DNA of 64,000 nucleotides from Alistipes sp. (GCA_021202985.1 JAJQCA010000006.1:34778-98777); one strand, 5' to 3'; counted from the stretch's first letter, positions 1 to 9,664 are shown. Notes: a model not told the origin generated them from the letters alone. Program-made: numbers and translations.

Positions 1-983
1 GTTTCATCGGTAACCGCATCAATCTCTCGACGGACGTCTATTTCCGTAACAACTTCGACCTGATAGGTCTTGTTACCACCCAGGGTGTTAGCGGGGATAT
101 TATGAGGTATGCCAACATTGCCGACATGAAATCCAAGGGTGTGGAAGTAACCCTGTCCACACGCAATATTATGATCCCCAATTTCACCTGGAGTACCGAC
201 CTCACGTTCTCGTGGGCCAAGAACGAGATTACCAACTACAAGACCACCCAGCGTATGTTTAACCTGCTGACGGGTTCGATGAGTTCGTACAGTCTTGAGG
301 GATATCCGGTAGGAGCGCTCTTCTCGATACCGTTCGCCGGTCTGGACGAGAACGGTTTGCCGATGTTCTATATAGAAGGTGAACTGGTGGACAAGGACAA
401 TTACAGCAAAATCAATTTCCAGAGTACGGAAGACCTCGACTGGCTCCACTACGACGGCCCCACCGATGCACCCTATACGGGAGGTTTCAACAATACGTTC
501 AAATACAAAAACTTTTCCCTCGGGGTTTTCATGACTTACGGCTTCGGCAATAAAATCAGGATGACTCCGGTATTCAAATCTTCTTACTCCGACCTGGATT
601 CGCACTCGAGGGTATTCAAAAACCGCTGGATGATTCCCGGCGACGAGCTGACGACCGACGTACCGGTACTTGCAAGCTACCGCCAAACACAGGATATAAA
701 CTACCTGTCGAGGGCATACAACGCTTACAACTACTCTACCGCGCGGGTGGCGAAAGGGGATTTTATCCGCCTGAAAGAGGTTTCACTGACCTACGACCTG
801 CCGTCGGCATGGGTAAGTAAGATGAAGATGAGCAATATGTCCCTCCGTTTTTCCGGAACCAACCTGCTGCTGCTTTACGCCGATAAGAAACTGAACGGCC
901 AAGACCCTGAATACTACCAGTCGGGCGGTGTTTCCTCTCCGCTGGCCAAACAGTTTACGTTTACGTTAAGGTTCGGATTTTAA
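1..983 (+). CDS. SusC/RagA-family TonB-dependent outer-membrane receptor, C-terminal part
   Basis: Only the 3' end of this gene is in the window. The frame is already open at base 3, before the first in-frame ATG at 102, so the protein continues upstream of the window. The visible ~326 residues are aromatic-rich alternating strands typical of the last part of a 22-strand TonB-dependent barrel. They finish in the family's usual ending, a segment on the bound ligand side (NGQDPEYYQSGG) followed by a final strand ending in Phe (FTLRFGF). The protein sits in the outer membrane and imports a ligand captured by its SusD partner, which starts 12 bp downstream. The ligand is unknown. The metallopeptidase and BACON/DUF4302 lipoproteins that follow suggest peptide or glycoprotein material. 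Confidence 0.93.
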   Translation, partial: FIGNRINLSTDVYFRNNFDLIGLVTTQGVSGDIMRYANIADMKSKGVEVTLSTRNIMIPNFTWSTDLTFSWAKNEITNYKTTQRMFNLLTGSMSSYSLEGYPVGALFSIPFAGLDENGLPMFYIEGELVDKDNYSKINFQSTEDLDWLHYDGPTDAPYTGGFNNTFKYKNFSLGVFMTYGFGNKIRMTPVFKSSYSDLDSHSRVFKNRWMIPGDELTTDVPVLASYRQTQDINYLSRAYNAYNYSTARVAKGDFIRLKEVSLTYDLPSAWVSKMKMSNMSLRFSGTNLLLLYADKKLNGQDPEYYQSGGVSSPLAKQFTFTLRFGF

Positions 984-995
984 CATCATTGCGAT

Positions 996-2513
996 ATGAA
1001 AAACAAAATTTTAAAGTACACATGCTATATAGCCGTCTGCGGCCTGGTTGCGGGTTGTAACAGTTACCTCGATGTTATACCCGATTCCCGGACCGAAATA
1101 GACTCACCGGAGAAGATAGCAAAGCTGTTGGTTTCGGCGTATCCGACAAGTTCGTCGGTGATGATGTTCGAATACATGTCGGACAACGTCGTGGACAACG
1201 GGTTGCTCTATATCTACTACAACGAGACACAGCACGAATCCTACCAGTTCGAAACGTTCACGGCTACGGACCAGGATACTCCGTATTACAACTGGGAAGG
1301 CTGCTACTCCGCAATTTCGGCTGCCAATCTGGCGCTGGAGGCCATCGATGCCCTTGAAAACCCGTCGGTATGCGACGCACAGAGGGGAGAGGCATTAATG
1401 TGCAGGGCATGGGGTCACCTTCAACTGGCTAAGATATTCTGCCAGCCGTATAATAAGGTAACCAGCTCCACCGACCTCGGCATCCCCTACTCCACCGAGA
1501 TAGAGACCACCGCGATAAACACCTATTCGCGCGGCACCGTGGAGGAGGTTTACCGGAAGATTTACGAAGATATCGAGGAGGCTTTGCCGCTAATCGACGA
1601 CACGGAATACAGCCAGCCGAAATACCACTTCAGCCGTAAAGCCGCCTACGCTCTCGCGGCCGAATTCAACCTCTATTACGGCAATTACGAGAAGGCGGTG
1701 GAATATGCGAGTTTCGTCCTTGGCGACGCTCCGGTGCTTCGCGATATGACCATTATCCGTGCGTTGAGCAGCAGTACCGATATCAGGAACCAGTACATCA
1801 GCAGCACCGAAGAGGCCAACATTATGATACAGCCTACCACGTCGTTGGCTTGCGCTTACGGCTTCTCCGCATACACCCGCTACACCCACAGCCAGTACCT
1901 TTCCAATACCGAAACGCTCGGAACGGCCGGTCCGTGGGGAAATTCGGCCCTGTGGGCATACAGCGGAGGTATATTCGGGAATAACCAACAGTTTATAATT
2001 CCCAAAATGTACGGTATCTTCGAGGTGACCAACGTACTGGCCAACACCGGATATTACCATACGGTGCTCACTCCGTTCACCACCGACCGCACCGTGCTCA
2101 ACCGCGCGGAAGCATACGCGATGCTCGGCCGTTACGACGAGGCCGCGGCGGACCTGAACATCTGGTACTCCGCAAAACAAAATGCCACGACCAACATACC
2201 GGCCAGTGCGATAATATCCTACTACCGCGATGAGGCCAGTCCGGAATTAATAGCCAAACCTTTCACCGAGACCCGGCTGGATATCGACCTGGGAGGCGAC
2301 CAGGAGTACATGCTTCATGCCGTGCTCCACGCCCGCAGGATAGAGACCCTGCATGAAGGCGTGCGTTTCTTCGACCTCAAAAGGTTCGGTATACCCTACT
2401 CAAAGAACAGCGCAGACAAAGGTACGATTTCGCTGTCCGCTTATGATAAGAGAATGGCCGTCCAGTTGCCTGAAGGGGTTATTTCGTCAGGCATGGAAGC
2501 CAATCCGCGTTAA
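996..2513 (+). CDS. SusD/RagB-family nutrient-binding outer-membrane lipoprotein
   Basis: This is the surface lipoprotein that caps the preceding SusC barrel and delivers ligand to it. The N terminus is a lipoprotein signal with lipobox LVAG-Cys21, followed by the family's usual opening (NSYLDVIPDSRTEI). The N-terminal half carries TPR-like helices (EALMCRAWGHLQLAKIF, then a YRKIYEDIEEALPLI helix). The C-terminal region has the conserved RRIETLHEGVRFFDLKRFG motif of SusD proteins. At 505 residues it has normal length for the family. It lies 12 bp after the receptor and 18 bp before the metallopeptidase, so the genes are probably cotranscribed. Confidence 0.95.
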   Translation: MKNKILKYTCYIAVCGLVAGCNSYLDVIPDSRTEIDSPEKIAKLLVSAYPTSSSVMMFEYMSDNVVDNGLLYIYYNETQHESYQFETFTATDQDTPYYNWEGCYSAISAANLALEAIDALENPSVCDAQRGEALMCRAWGHLQLAKIFCQPYNKVTSSTDLGIPYSTEIETTAINTYSRGTVEEVYRKIYEDIEEALPLIDDTEYSQPKYHFSRKAAYALAAEFNLYYGNYEKAVEYASFVLGDAPVLRDMTIIRALSSSTDIRNQYISSTEEANIMIQPTTSLACAYGFSAYTRYTHSQYLSNTETLGTAGPWGNSALWAYSGGIFGNNQQFIIPKMYGIFEVTNVLANTGYYHTVLTPFTTDRTVLNRAEAYAMLGRYDEAAADLNIWYSAKQNATTNIPASAIISYYRDEASPELIAKPFTETRLDIDLGGDQEYMLHAVLHARRIETLHEGVRFFDLKRFGIPYSKNSADKGTISLSAYDKRMAVQLPEGVISSGMEANPR

Positions 2514-2531
2514 TTTAATACAGACAGGACT

Positions 2532-3410
2532 ATGAAAAAAATAATCATATTTTTGATATCGACCGTAGTTTTAGCTGTCGGGGCCGTTTCGTGCAGCGAC
2601 GACAAGGTAAGCAGCACCAGTATTTTCATCGACTCCGACGAGACGTGGAACGAGTTCGACGAATGGCTGGAGTATAACTACCGTCTTCCGTACAATATTT
2701 CTTTCAAATACAAGATGGAGGACATCGAGTCCAACACCGAGTACAACCTCGTACCGGCGGATTATATGAAGTCGGCTCAGATGGCCAAACTTATAAAGTT
2801 CCTCTTCCTCGACGTGTATGACGAGATAGCCGGTGTCGATTTTACACGCTCATACGTACCTAAGGTGTTCCACTGTATCGGGTCGGCGGCATACAATCCG
2901 TCCCAGAATACGATGGTCCTCGCCACTGCCGAAGGCGGATTGAAGATTACGATTTACTATATAAACAATCTCGATCCCTACAACGTGGCTTCGCTCAACT
3001 ACTACTATTTCAATACTATCCATCACGAGTTCTTCCATATCCTGCACCAGACCAAGGATTACCAGCAGGAATTCAAGACTATTTCCGCCGAGAATTACCT
3101 CTCCTCATCGTCATGGAACAACGGAACGGAAGCGGCCGCATCCTCTCTGGGCTTCGTCAGCAAATATGCACGCGCATCCTATAACGAAGATTTCGTGGAG
3201 ACGATGTCGCGTTACCTGACCCGCACCGAGGCCGAGTGGGACGCATGGCTTGCACAGGGTTCAGCGGAAGGCACCGCCATTATCTACCGTAAACTCCAGC
3301 TTTGCAGGGAGTATATGGCGGACACATGGAACATCGACCTGGACAACCTGCGCGAAATAGTGCAGAGGCGCCAGACCGAACTCCACGAAATAGATTTTGA
3401 CAATATCTAA
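2532..3410 (+). CDS. SusD-linked zinc metallopeptidase lipoprotein (Peptidase_Mx1-like)
   Basis: This is a 292-residue lipoprotein with lipobox AVGAVS-Cys21, so it is exported and membrane-anchored. A zinc-protease motif H165-E166-F-F-H169 is visible inside a hydrophobic helix (HHEFFHILHQ), and downstream acidic residues could supply the third ligand. This pattern, and the position just after a SusC/SusD pair, match the putative zinc-binding metallopeptidases of Bacteroidota often assigned to Peptidase_Mx1. The family name is recalled from pattern and was not searched. It probably acts on proteinaceous ligand at the cell surface; the substrate is unknown. Its stop codon overlaps an in-frame ATG of the next gene. 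Confidence 0.82.
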   Translation: MKKIIIFLISTVVLAVGAVSCSDDKVSSTSIFIDSDETWNEFDEWLEYNYRLPYNISFKYKMEDIESNTEYNLVPADYMKSAQMAKLIKFLFLDVYDEIAGVDFTRSYVPKVFHCIGSAAYNPSQNTMVLATAEGGLKITIYYINNLDPYNVASLNYYYFNTIHHEFFHILHQTKDYQQEFKTISAENYLSSSSWNNGTEAAASSLGFVSKYARASYNEDFVETMSRYLTRTEAEWDAWLAQGSAEGTAIIYRKLQLCREYMADTWNIDLDNLREIVQRRQTELHEIDFDNI

Positions 3411-3421
3411 TGACTTTGACT

Positions 3422-4717
3422 ATGAAAAAAATATGTGTCTTCACGCTTTTTCTGCTGGCACTCTTTGCCTCGTGTACGCATGAGACCAAGGATATTTTCG
3501 ACAAACCCGCAGCGGAAAGGATAAACGAAGCCCTCGAAGAGTATCTCGACGTACTGACCTCGGCACCGAACGGATGGCTGTTGTATTACTACCCCGAACG
3601 GAGCCAGGCATACGGCGGTTACAATATATTGTTCGATTTCAGCAGGGACGGTTCCGTTACCGTAGCCTCCGAAGTGGCCGGACCGGGACAATCCGAGACC
3701 AGCCTCTATGAGCTTATCAGCAGCAAAGGCCCTGCGCTGACCTTCAATACGTACAACTCCATACTTCACTACTTCTCCACACCCGCCACATCCGAGGGCG
3801 GGAGTACTGGTTACGGTTTCGAAGGCGATTACGAATTCGTATTCATGGACGTGACATCGAAGGAAATTACACTCCAAGGCATCAAAACGGGCAATACCAT
3901 GAAGATGGTGGCGCTGGACGCTTCCGTAGACTGGGACGATTACCTGGAGGAGGTACTGCAGATGGAGGAAGAGGTGGACAATTGCCTGTATGGTTTTTAC
4001 GACCTTACCATCAACGGCTCGGTAGCGACCACCATGACAATGCTGGGCAACTACCCGGTATTTACCTATCTGCCCACGGACGCCGAAAACGAGTATGAGA
4101 CAGCCAACACCGCCTATGTTTACACAGAGTCGGGGATATCTTTTTACGAACCGATTGAAATAGACGGCGTTACGGTTCAGGAATTTATCTGGAATAACGA
4201 CGAGTTGATTTTCACCGCGAAAGACAATTCTTCCGTCCAGCTGGTCGGCGGATATCCGGAAGGATTCGTTCATTACGACGATTATCTGGGTGCGTGGAAA
4301 TTCTATGCGAAAGTCGCGAGGGATGAAACTTATACCGAATACAACGTCACCATGTCGGAAAACCAGCGCAACTACAGTTATACATTCTCCGGGCTTCCGT
4401 GGCCGTTCAGCATCAATTACAACCGTGCCGATTCGGGAATGAGTATAACTATGGGTCAGGTTCTTCAGGAGGATTACCCCTATAACAACGGTTTATGGCC
4501 GATCGTGCTGTATTCGAGCAGCGGACCGGGCAGCCTTTATGCAAATTCCATTGCGGGAATTAAAATAACCCGGGACGACGATAACGATAATCTCTATTGG
4601 TGGGTGGACAACGGCGAGGTCGGTTCCGTAACGGGATTCGGAATGTATATCGTACATACCGGATATACCAGTTTCACGAACACGACCTTCTACGACTGTT
4701 ATATGATTAAACAATAA
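3422..4717 (+). CDS. DUF4302-type lipoprotein
   Basis: This is an exported lipoprotein of 431 residues with the signal MKKICVFTLFLLALFAS and lipobox Cys18. The segment after the signal (AERINEALEEYLDVLTSAPNGW followed by a YYPE strand) is the recognisable start of DUF4302, a Bacteroidota family of unknown biochemical role found behind SusC/SusD and Peptidase_Mx1-like genes. An in-frame ATG at 3410 overlaps the upstream stop codon. I prefer 3422 because it begins a clean signal peptide with MKK. No catalytic motif is visible. A surface binding or accessory role in the same uptake system is inferred from position only. Confidence 0.8.
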   Translation: MKKICVFTLFLLALFASCTHETKDIFDKPAAERINEALEEYLDVLTSAPNGWLLYYYPERSQAYGGYNILFDFSRDGSVTVASEVAGPGQSETSLYELISSKGPALTFNTYNSILHYFSTPATSEGGSTGYGFEGDYEFVFMDVTSKEITLQGIKTGNTMKMVALDASVDWDDYLEEVLQMEEEVDNCLYGFYDLTINGSVATTMTMLGNYPVFTYLPTDAENEYETANTAYVYTESGISFYEPIEIDGVTVQEFIWNNDELIFTAKDNSSVQLVGGYPEGFVHYDDYLGAWKFYAKVARDETYTEYNVTMSENQRNYSYTFSGLPWPFSINYNRADSGMSITMGQVLQEDYPYNNGLWPIVLYSSSGPGSLYANSIAGIKITRDDDNDNLYWWVDNGEVGSVTGFGMYIVHTGYTSFTNTTFYDCYMIKQ

Positions 4718-4733
4718 CCGTTAAGAAACTGCT

Positions 4734-6044
4734 ATGATGAAAAATATAAAATTGCTCGCGCTCTTTATAAGCGTGCTGCTCGTGGGTTGTAATGACGACG
4801 ATACCGAAGTCGCCAAATTGACCGTTATTAGCTCCGACGTCGAATTCTCGGCGGCAGGAGGAGACGGAACGATACGGATCGACTCTCCGGGTACGGTTAC
4901 CGCCGTATCGGACAGGGAATGGCTTTCCATAACCAACCAGAGCCAGAACGAGGTAACCTTCAATGTCAGCCCCAGCGGCGAGATCATGTCCCGGACCGCC
5001 AACATAACCATAACTTACGGCGGTCAGTCTGAGAATATCGCCGTGAATCAGTTAGGTGAGTTATTTGTGACGTCGGATCTGGACGGTCTGAAATTCACCG
5101 CAAAGGCCGAAACTTATATCTTGGATTTTTATTCCAACAGCGGTACCTTGAAAGTTTCGGCTGACCAGGACTGGTTATCGGTAAGTTACAGTGAAGGACA
5201 GCTTTCTATAACATTGGATACCAACGACAGTCGTGACGACCGTTCATCCGTCATTACCCTGAGCGGCGGCTGGAAAGAGGAACAGATTACGATAACCCAA
5301 TCCGGGTTCCTTATCTTTGCGGAAGATACCATAGTTTCTTTACCGTACTCCGGCAAAAGGGATTATATACTGGAACTTACCGAGGATATCGAATTATTCC
5401 CCACCGACTGGACAGTAACGGTAGACAGCTGGGTTACGGCGGTCAAAGCGGCGGACGGTAGATCCATAACATTCTCTGCCGACGCGAACAATACCGGCGT
5501 AATCCGCAGTTCGAAGATAACCATAGCCGGCGGTGATTTTGTCGTGGAAACCGATATCGTGCAGGGGTCGGTGCCCGTTTCCAGTTTTGTTGAACAGAGG
5601 GAATGGTTCTTCGATATCAGTAAGGCTACAGGTATATACGCCACTTACTTCCCGCAGTTGAAGAGCCAGGTGTCGGGAATAGGAGAAATATTCTCGGAAT
5701 TATCGTTTTTCCCGTATCCTACCACTTACGGCACCCACGTCATATATTTTGAATTTGAAGACGGCCCGGATGCATATTACGTAATGTATACCTATTACGT
5801 CAAAACCACTACTGAAGATGAGTTTATGACGACACTGGAATGCGGCAACGGCGTTGCAGGATACGGAACTTATTATCGCCCGCTCCTGCCTGTAATGGAC
5901 CAAATAGTTACACTGGGGATTAACGGGAATTTCATAATATCTGAAGCGGATAATTATGCAGACCCGACCGTGTTAAGATTTGAAGATGTCAACGACGCTA
6001 ACAACACCTTCGTCATGACCACGGAAGAGATTCGCTACCCGTGA
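4734..6044 (+). CDS. BACON-domain surface lipoprotein
   Basis: This 436-residue lipoprotein has lipobox LLVG-Cys19. Three repeats of about 80-90 residues follow, each ending in the BACON pattern of a strand, an acidic or Ser-rich loop and W-L-S/T: SDREWLSITNQSQNEVTF near 60-75, DQDWLSVSYSEGQLSI near 145-160, and a more divergent DWTVTVDSWVTAV copy near 220-235. BACON domains are thought to bind carbohydrate or glycoprotein, or to act as spacers, in gut Bacteroidota. The C-terminal ~160 residues are not recognised. It is the last gene of the plus-strand SusCD operon and is followed by a hairpin at 6109-6136. The start could be either Met of the ATGATG pair. Confidence 0.85.
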   Translation: MMKNIKLLALFISVLLVGCNDDDTEVAKLTVISSDVEFSAAGGDGTIRIDSPGTVTAVSDREWLSITNQSQNEVTFNVSPSGEIMSRTANITITYGGQSENIAVNQLGELFVTSDLDGLKFTAKAETYILDFYSNSGTLKVSADQDWLSVSYSEGQLSITLDTNDSRDDRSSVITLSGGWKEEQITITQSGFLIFAEDTIVSLPYSGKRDYILELTEDIELFPTDWTVTVDSWVTAVKAADGRSITFSADANNTGVIRSSKITIAGGDFVVETDIVQGSVPVSSFVEQREWFFDISKATGIYATYFPQLKSQVSGIGEIFSELSFFPYPTTYGTHVIYFEFEDGPDAYYVMYTYYVKTTTEDEFMTTLECGNGVAGYGTYYRPLLPVMDQIVTLGINGNFIISEADNYADPTVLRFEDVNDANNTFVMTTEEIRYP

Positions 6045-6108
6045 TATTCAATAGGCTTTTTACACTGACAGCTTATTTTATATAATTTACATACGATTAA
6101 TTTTCAGG

Positions 6109-6136
6109 AATGGGTATGGCGGGAGCCATGCCCATT
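6109..6136 (+). terminator. hairpin downstream of the SusCD operon
   Basis: The 12-bp arms AATGGGTATGGC and GCCATGCCCATT pair with one G-T type mismatch around a GGGA loop, 64 bp after the BACON gene. A short T-rich stretch follows rather than a strong T run. It is a plausible but not ideal terminator. Confidence 0.45.
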
Positions 6137-6282
6137 TCGTTTGGTATTAGGAATAAAAGGATTGAAGCTATCACCACCGAGAGACAGTTGACACACAGGA
6201 CTCTGTTCACAAAAGCCCCGGTCCGGTGCTTTTAAGCATCCCGGTTTTATCGCCCGCTTACTCTCTTCATTTACAATGGTAA

Positions 6283-6381
6283 TTACAAACCCTCGGAAGA
6301 GAGGATAATCAACATACAAATGATTAAAAATATGGTCCCCGCTATAATCAGCACCCTGACCACACGTTTTTTCATATCCAT
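6283..6381 (-). CDS. possible 32-residue single-span membrane protein
   Basis: This small frame encodes 32 residues: a positively charged start (MDMKKRVVRV) followed by one continuous hydrophobic segment (LIIAGTIFLIICMLIIL) and a short tail. That is the usual shape of a bacterial small membrane protein. A second ATG lies at 6375. It lies about 100 bp downstream of tamL on the same strand, in the 6045-6480 interval that otherwise holds only hairpins. I do not recognise a family. Evidence is limited to composition, so it could be a chance frame. Confidence 0.3.
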   Translation of the reverse strand: MDMKKRVVRVLIIAGTIFLIICMLIILSSEGL

Positions 6382-6480
6382 ATCTTAAAACTTTAATCGT
6401 CCCGGCGTAGGCCCAGAACCGGCTTCCTATATAAGATACAAAAAAAAGTTTCTCTAAATATGCGGAAAAAGATAGTGTGA

Positions 6481-8862
6481 TCAGAACGGATACCCCACGC
6501 CGAAGTTAATCACCGTGTCGCCGATTTTGAACCGCTCCACCCAGCGGTGGCCGGCAGGTTCGTTGGGGTTATGCAGTTTGTAGCCGAAGTCGAACCGTAT
6601 GACGGCCACATTTATATCGAACCGCATGCCCAGCCCGGTGTTCAGCCCGAGCTGCTTGTAGAAACGGTCGAACCGGAATACCGACGCCTGGTCCTGCCCC
6701 TGCTTTTTGATGTTCCAGATATTCCCGAGGTCGAAAAACACCGCTCCGCGCAGGAATTTCCAGACCGGGAAGCGGAATTCCATATTGGCCTCGAGCTTCA
6801 TGTCGCCAAGCTGGTTCGGGTAGGTATCGTTGATAATCGCCGAATTGCCGGGACCGAGCTTTCGCGGTATCCACCCGCGCATGCTGTTACTGCCCCCCGC
6901 CCAGAACAGGCGGTCGAACGGGATGGAAGTGGCGTTGCCGTAGGCCCGGCCGTAACCGCCGTAGAGGCGGAAAGCGATGTTGGTCTTTGGTCCGAAAATT
7001 ATCCGGTCGCTGATACTTCCGTCGATACGGAAATACTGGCCGTATCGAATGCCGAATATTTTGTAGTAATCCCTCTCCCCGTCGCGGACAGGGTTCGAGA
7101 ATATCCTTGTTGCGAGATTGAACAGGTTACCCGCGGTTTCCCAGTTGAACCGCAGCACGAACGATTTGTTTCCCAGCCCCGAGCTACCGAGCTGCGAGTT
7201 GAATACATAGGTTCCCGAGATGCCTCCCACAAGCTGGTCCTCGTAACTGTTACGCAGGTACGGGTTTTCTATCGACTCGAAATACTCCTCGTCGATATAG
7301 CCGCGCTTTATCAGGTTCAGGTCCACCGGCTTTACAGAAAAGCTGCTGCGTCGCCGGTTGCTCCAACTGTATCCCCACCCGATACTCGACAGGGTGCGGT
7401 TATACAGCTTACGGTTCTGAGCGTTCACCGCCACCTCGACTTTGGTGCGGGGATTTACGGCCCGGTTATACCGGTCGACATTGAACGGCGTGAGGAACCT
7501 CGGGAAGGAGAGCGACACCCCGCCTCCCAGCTCGAAGTTTGCACCGCCCGTCCGCAGAAACTCGTAACCGCCCGTGAAAGTCACCTCGAACAGTTCCGCA
7601 CCGCGGAAAAAATTACGGTTCTGGTACCCTACCGTGGCACTGACGGCGTTGAAACTCGACGATGTGGTCCCTTCCAACTCTATTTTATACCCCTGCCGGA
7701 GCGTGGGCACACAGGTTATGTAACAGGTGAGGTATTTCTCGGTGGTGGTTCCACCCGCCGACAGGTCGTCGTCTCCGCCTATGAAAGTGACGAGGTTGTC
7801 CTCGCCGGTCTCATCGTCGGGATAGAAGACTATATTCGAGTTACGGTAATATCCCAGCCTCAGAAGGTTGGAGTGGGACCGGCGGACGAGGTCCTCATCG
7901 TAAACGTAGTTGGGGTAGAGGCTGACGGCCTGCCGGAGTATTTCCTCCTTCACCTTGGGTTTATGCCCGCGGGGGTGCATTACGTAAAGCCCGCGGTACT
8001 CAGTGGTGTCCATCCGGTTATAGTAATTCTCGTCGGTCGCGGCGAGCATGGGGTCGAAGTTGGGATTGATGATAATGCGCGAGATACGGTATATGCTGCT
8101 GTTCTCATACACCGGCTGGCCCTCGGACGTGTAATCCGATATACGCTGTTTGAACACCACCACCAGGTCCTTGACCCGTGGGTTATCCGTTGCGTCGCCG
8201 TAAAACTCGATCATATTCTGGGTGAAGTCGTAATAGCCGTTGTTACGAAGGTACCGGGTGATTCGCTCCTTTTCGTTGCTGAGTACGTTGCCGTCCAGTA
8301 TTTCACCGCTACGGAGCAGGGTGTTGGCGCTGTCCTGCATCACCACCTGCCGCAGGAATTCGTCGCGGAACTCGTAAGTGATATCGCCTATACGGTAAGG
8401 CTCGTGCTGTTCGATAAGGTAGATCACCCGCGCACGCTTGCGGCGGGTGGTATCCACCCGGTAGTCCACCTCCGAGTCGTAGAATCCGGAATACTGCACA
8501 TAGTCGTGAATCAGGTCCGCCGACCTGCGGACGGCCGTGCTGTCCAGCAGCACCGGTTCGTCCCCGAGCCTTCGCAGGGTCCGGTTCCACCAGTTCTTGC
8601 GGGCCGTGTCCGGGTGGGCCATGTTGTAGAGCTGGAGGTAGAGGTTGGTGCCCAGAAACCGGCGGTTCGGCTCGGTCTGGATATAACCGTCCACATCCGC
8701 GGCCTTGATACGTTCCTTACGGGGTGCATCCTTGTCCTCGGCCACCTTGTTTTTCGTAAGGAGGTACTGCCCGCGCTCCAGCCGACGTGTGGGGCTGCAC
8801 GAGCAGGCCAGCACGGCCAGCCCCAGGAACAAGAGGTATTTTAACCGACACGCCACCGACAC
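6481..8862 (-). CDS. tamL: TamL-type lipidated BamA/TamA-family outer-membrane protein
   Basis: This 793-residue protein belongs to the Omp85/TamA family. The N terminus is a lipoprotein signal ending near LAVLAC-SCSP, which marks the Bacteroidota-specific lipidated TamA homologue TamL. Next come POTRA-like repeats (RVIYLIEQHEPYRIGDITY, RYLRNNGYYDF, HSNLLRLGYYRNSNIV). The C-terminal ~400 residues form a surface-antigen barrel with the conserved region FWAGGSNSMRGWIPRKLGPG and a terminal Phe. It acts in the outer membrane with an inner-membrane TamB partner encoded elsewhere. The frame starts at a GTG at 8862, 6 bp after the nitroreductase stop, so the two genes are probably one transcript. 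A further GTG lies at 8856. Confidence 0.9.
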   Translation of the reverse strand: MSVACRLKYLLFLGLAVLACSCSPTRRLERGQYLLTKNKVAEDKDAPRKERIKAADVDGYIQTEPNRRFLGTNLYLQLYNMAHPDTARKNWWNRTLRRLGDEPVLLDSTAVRRSADLIHDYVQYSGFYDSEVDYRVDTTRRKRARVIYLIEQHEPYRIGDITYEFRDEFLRQVVMQDSANTLLRSGEILDGNVLSNEKERITRYLRNNGYYDFTQNMIEFYGDATDNPRVKDLVVVFKQRISDYTSEGQPVYENSSIYRISRIIINPNFDPMLAATDENYYNRMDTTEYRGLYVMHPRGHKPKVKEEILRQAVSLYPNYVYDEDLVRRSHSNLLRLGYYRNSNIVFYPDDETGEDNLVTFIGGDDDLSAGGTTTEKYLTCYITCVPTLRQGYKIELEGTTSSSFNAVSATVGYQNRNFFRGAELFEVTFTGGYEFLRTGGANFELGGGVSLSFPRFLTPFNVDRYNRAVNPRTKVEVAVNAQNRKLYNRTLSSIGWGYSWSNRRRSSFSVKPVDLNLIKRGYIDEEYFESIENPYLRNSYEDQLVGGISGTYVFNSQLGSSGLGNKSFVLRFNWETAGNLFNLATRIFSNPVRDGERDYYKIFGIRYGQYFRIDGSISDRIIFGPKTNIAFRLYGGYGRAYGNATSIPFDRLFWAGGSNSMRGWIPRKLGPGNSAIINDTYPNQLGDMKLEANMEFRFPVWKFLRGAVFFDLGNIWNIKKQGQDQASVFRFDRFYKQLGLNTGLGMRFDINVAVIRFDFGYKLHNPNEPAGHRWVERFKIGDTVINFGVGYPF

Positions 8863-8868
8863 GCCCTG

Positions 8869-9615
8869 CTACTGGTTGAAAAAACCCTGTTTTTTAAGAC
8901 ATTCCAGGTACGAGCGGGAAATGGCGAGGTTATCCTCGCCCTTGTACCTGCGCTCGGTGAAAATGCGGGCGAGGTTCGGCAGGCCATTGGCTTCGAGCAG
9001 GCCGGCGGTCTCCCGGCTACACTCCCGCTCATGCCAGATGCGGTCGATATCCCCGGGGGTGTAATCCTTATAGGTTTCACGGTGCACCACCGCGTCCACG
9101 GGGAGGCGGTCCGTAAGGGGAGTATCGGCCGCCGGATAACCCACCACCATGGCCGTAACAGGCACCACCCCTTCGGGAAGCGACAGGATATCGCAAATCC
9201 GGGAGGCGGTATAAATCGCAGTTCCAAGATAGCAGATACCCAGCCCGTGGGCCTCGGCTTCGAGGGCCGCATTCTGGGAAGCCAGCAGGGCATCGGTGGC
9301 CGCGTTGAAGAACCACGCGAAATTATCGTAAACCGGCTCGGCCCCCCTCTGGCGGCACCAGAGCGAAAACCTGCGGATATCCGCGCAGAAAGTGAGCAAC
9401 ACCGGCGCCTGCGTCACGCACGGTTGGTTGAAATGACACGGAGCCAGCCTCTCTTTCATCGCCTGATCCTCGGTCACCACTATGCTGTACAATTGCATAT
9501 TGCCCGTAGTGGACGCGCGGGTGGCAGCCGCGAGTATTTCGTTCAAAACCTCCTCCGGTACCGGCTGAGCCGTATAGCTGCGCACCGACCTGTGGTTCTT
9601 TATCTCGTTTATCAT
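8869..9615 (-). CDS. FMN-dependent nitroreductase-family oxidoreductase (NfsA/FRP-like)
   Basis: This is a cytoplasmic flavoprotein of 248 residues. The N terminus MINEIKNHRSVRSY carries the HRSxRxY phosphate-contact motif of nitroreductases. The GLGICYLGTA segment near 135 is the usual FMN-binding region. A long basic C-terminal tail is typical of the NfsA/FRP subgroup, which reduces flavins, quinones or nitro compounds with NADPH. The start at 9615 is chosen because a strong Shine-Dalgarno-like GGAGG stands a few bases upstream; the longer frame from 9660 adds only a basic, non-conserved leader. The substrate is not evident. An exact -7 box lies at 9665-9672. Confidence 0.87.
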   Translation of the reverse strand: MINEIKNHRSVRSYTAQPVPEEVLNEILAAATRASTTGNMQLYSIVVTEDQAMKERLAPCHFNQPCVTQAPVLLTFCADIRRFSLWCRQRGAEPVYDNFAWFFNAATDALLASQNAALEAEAHGLGICYLGTAIYTASRICDILSLPEGVVPVTAMVVGYPAADTPLTDRLPVDAVVHRETYKDYTPGDIDRIWHERECSRETAGLLEANGLPNLARIFTERRYKGEDNLAISRSYLECLKKQGFFNQ

Positions 9616-9664
9616 ATTGCCTCCGGGTTTGCGTACCGGCCCTTTAACGGCCCGGTACAATCTA

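Noticed and set aside
6547..8844. 765-codon open frame on the plus strand opposite tamL
   Set aside because: It lies wholly antisense to a well-supported TamL gene and shows no protein-like motifs; long antisense frames are expected in GC-rich coding sequence.
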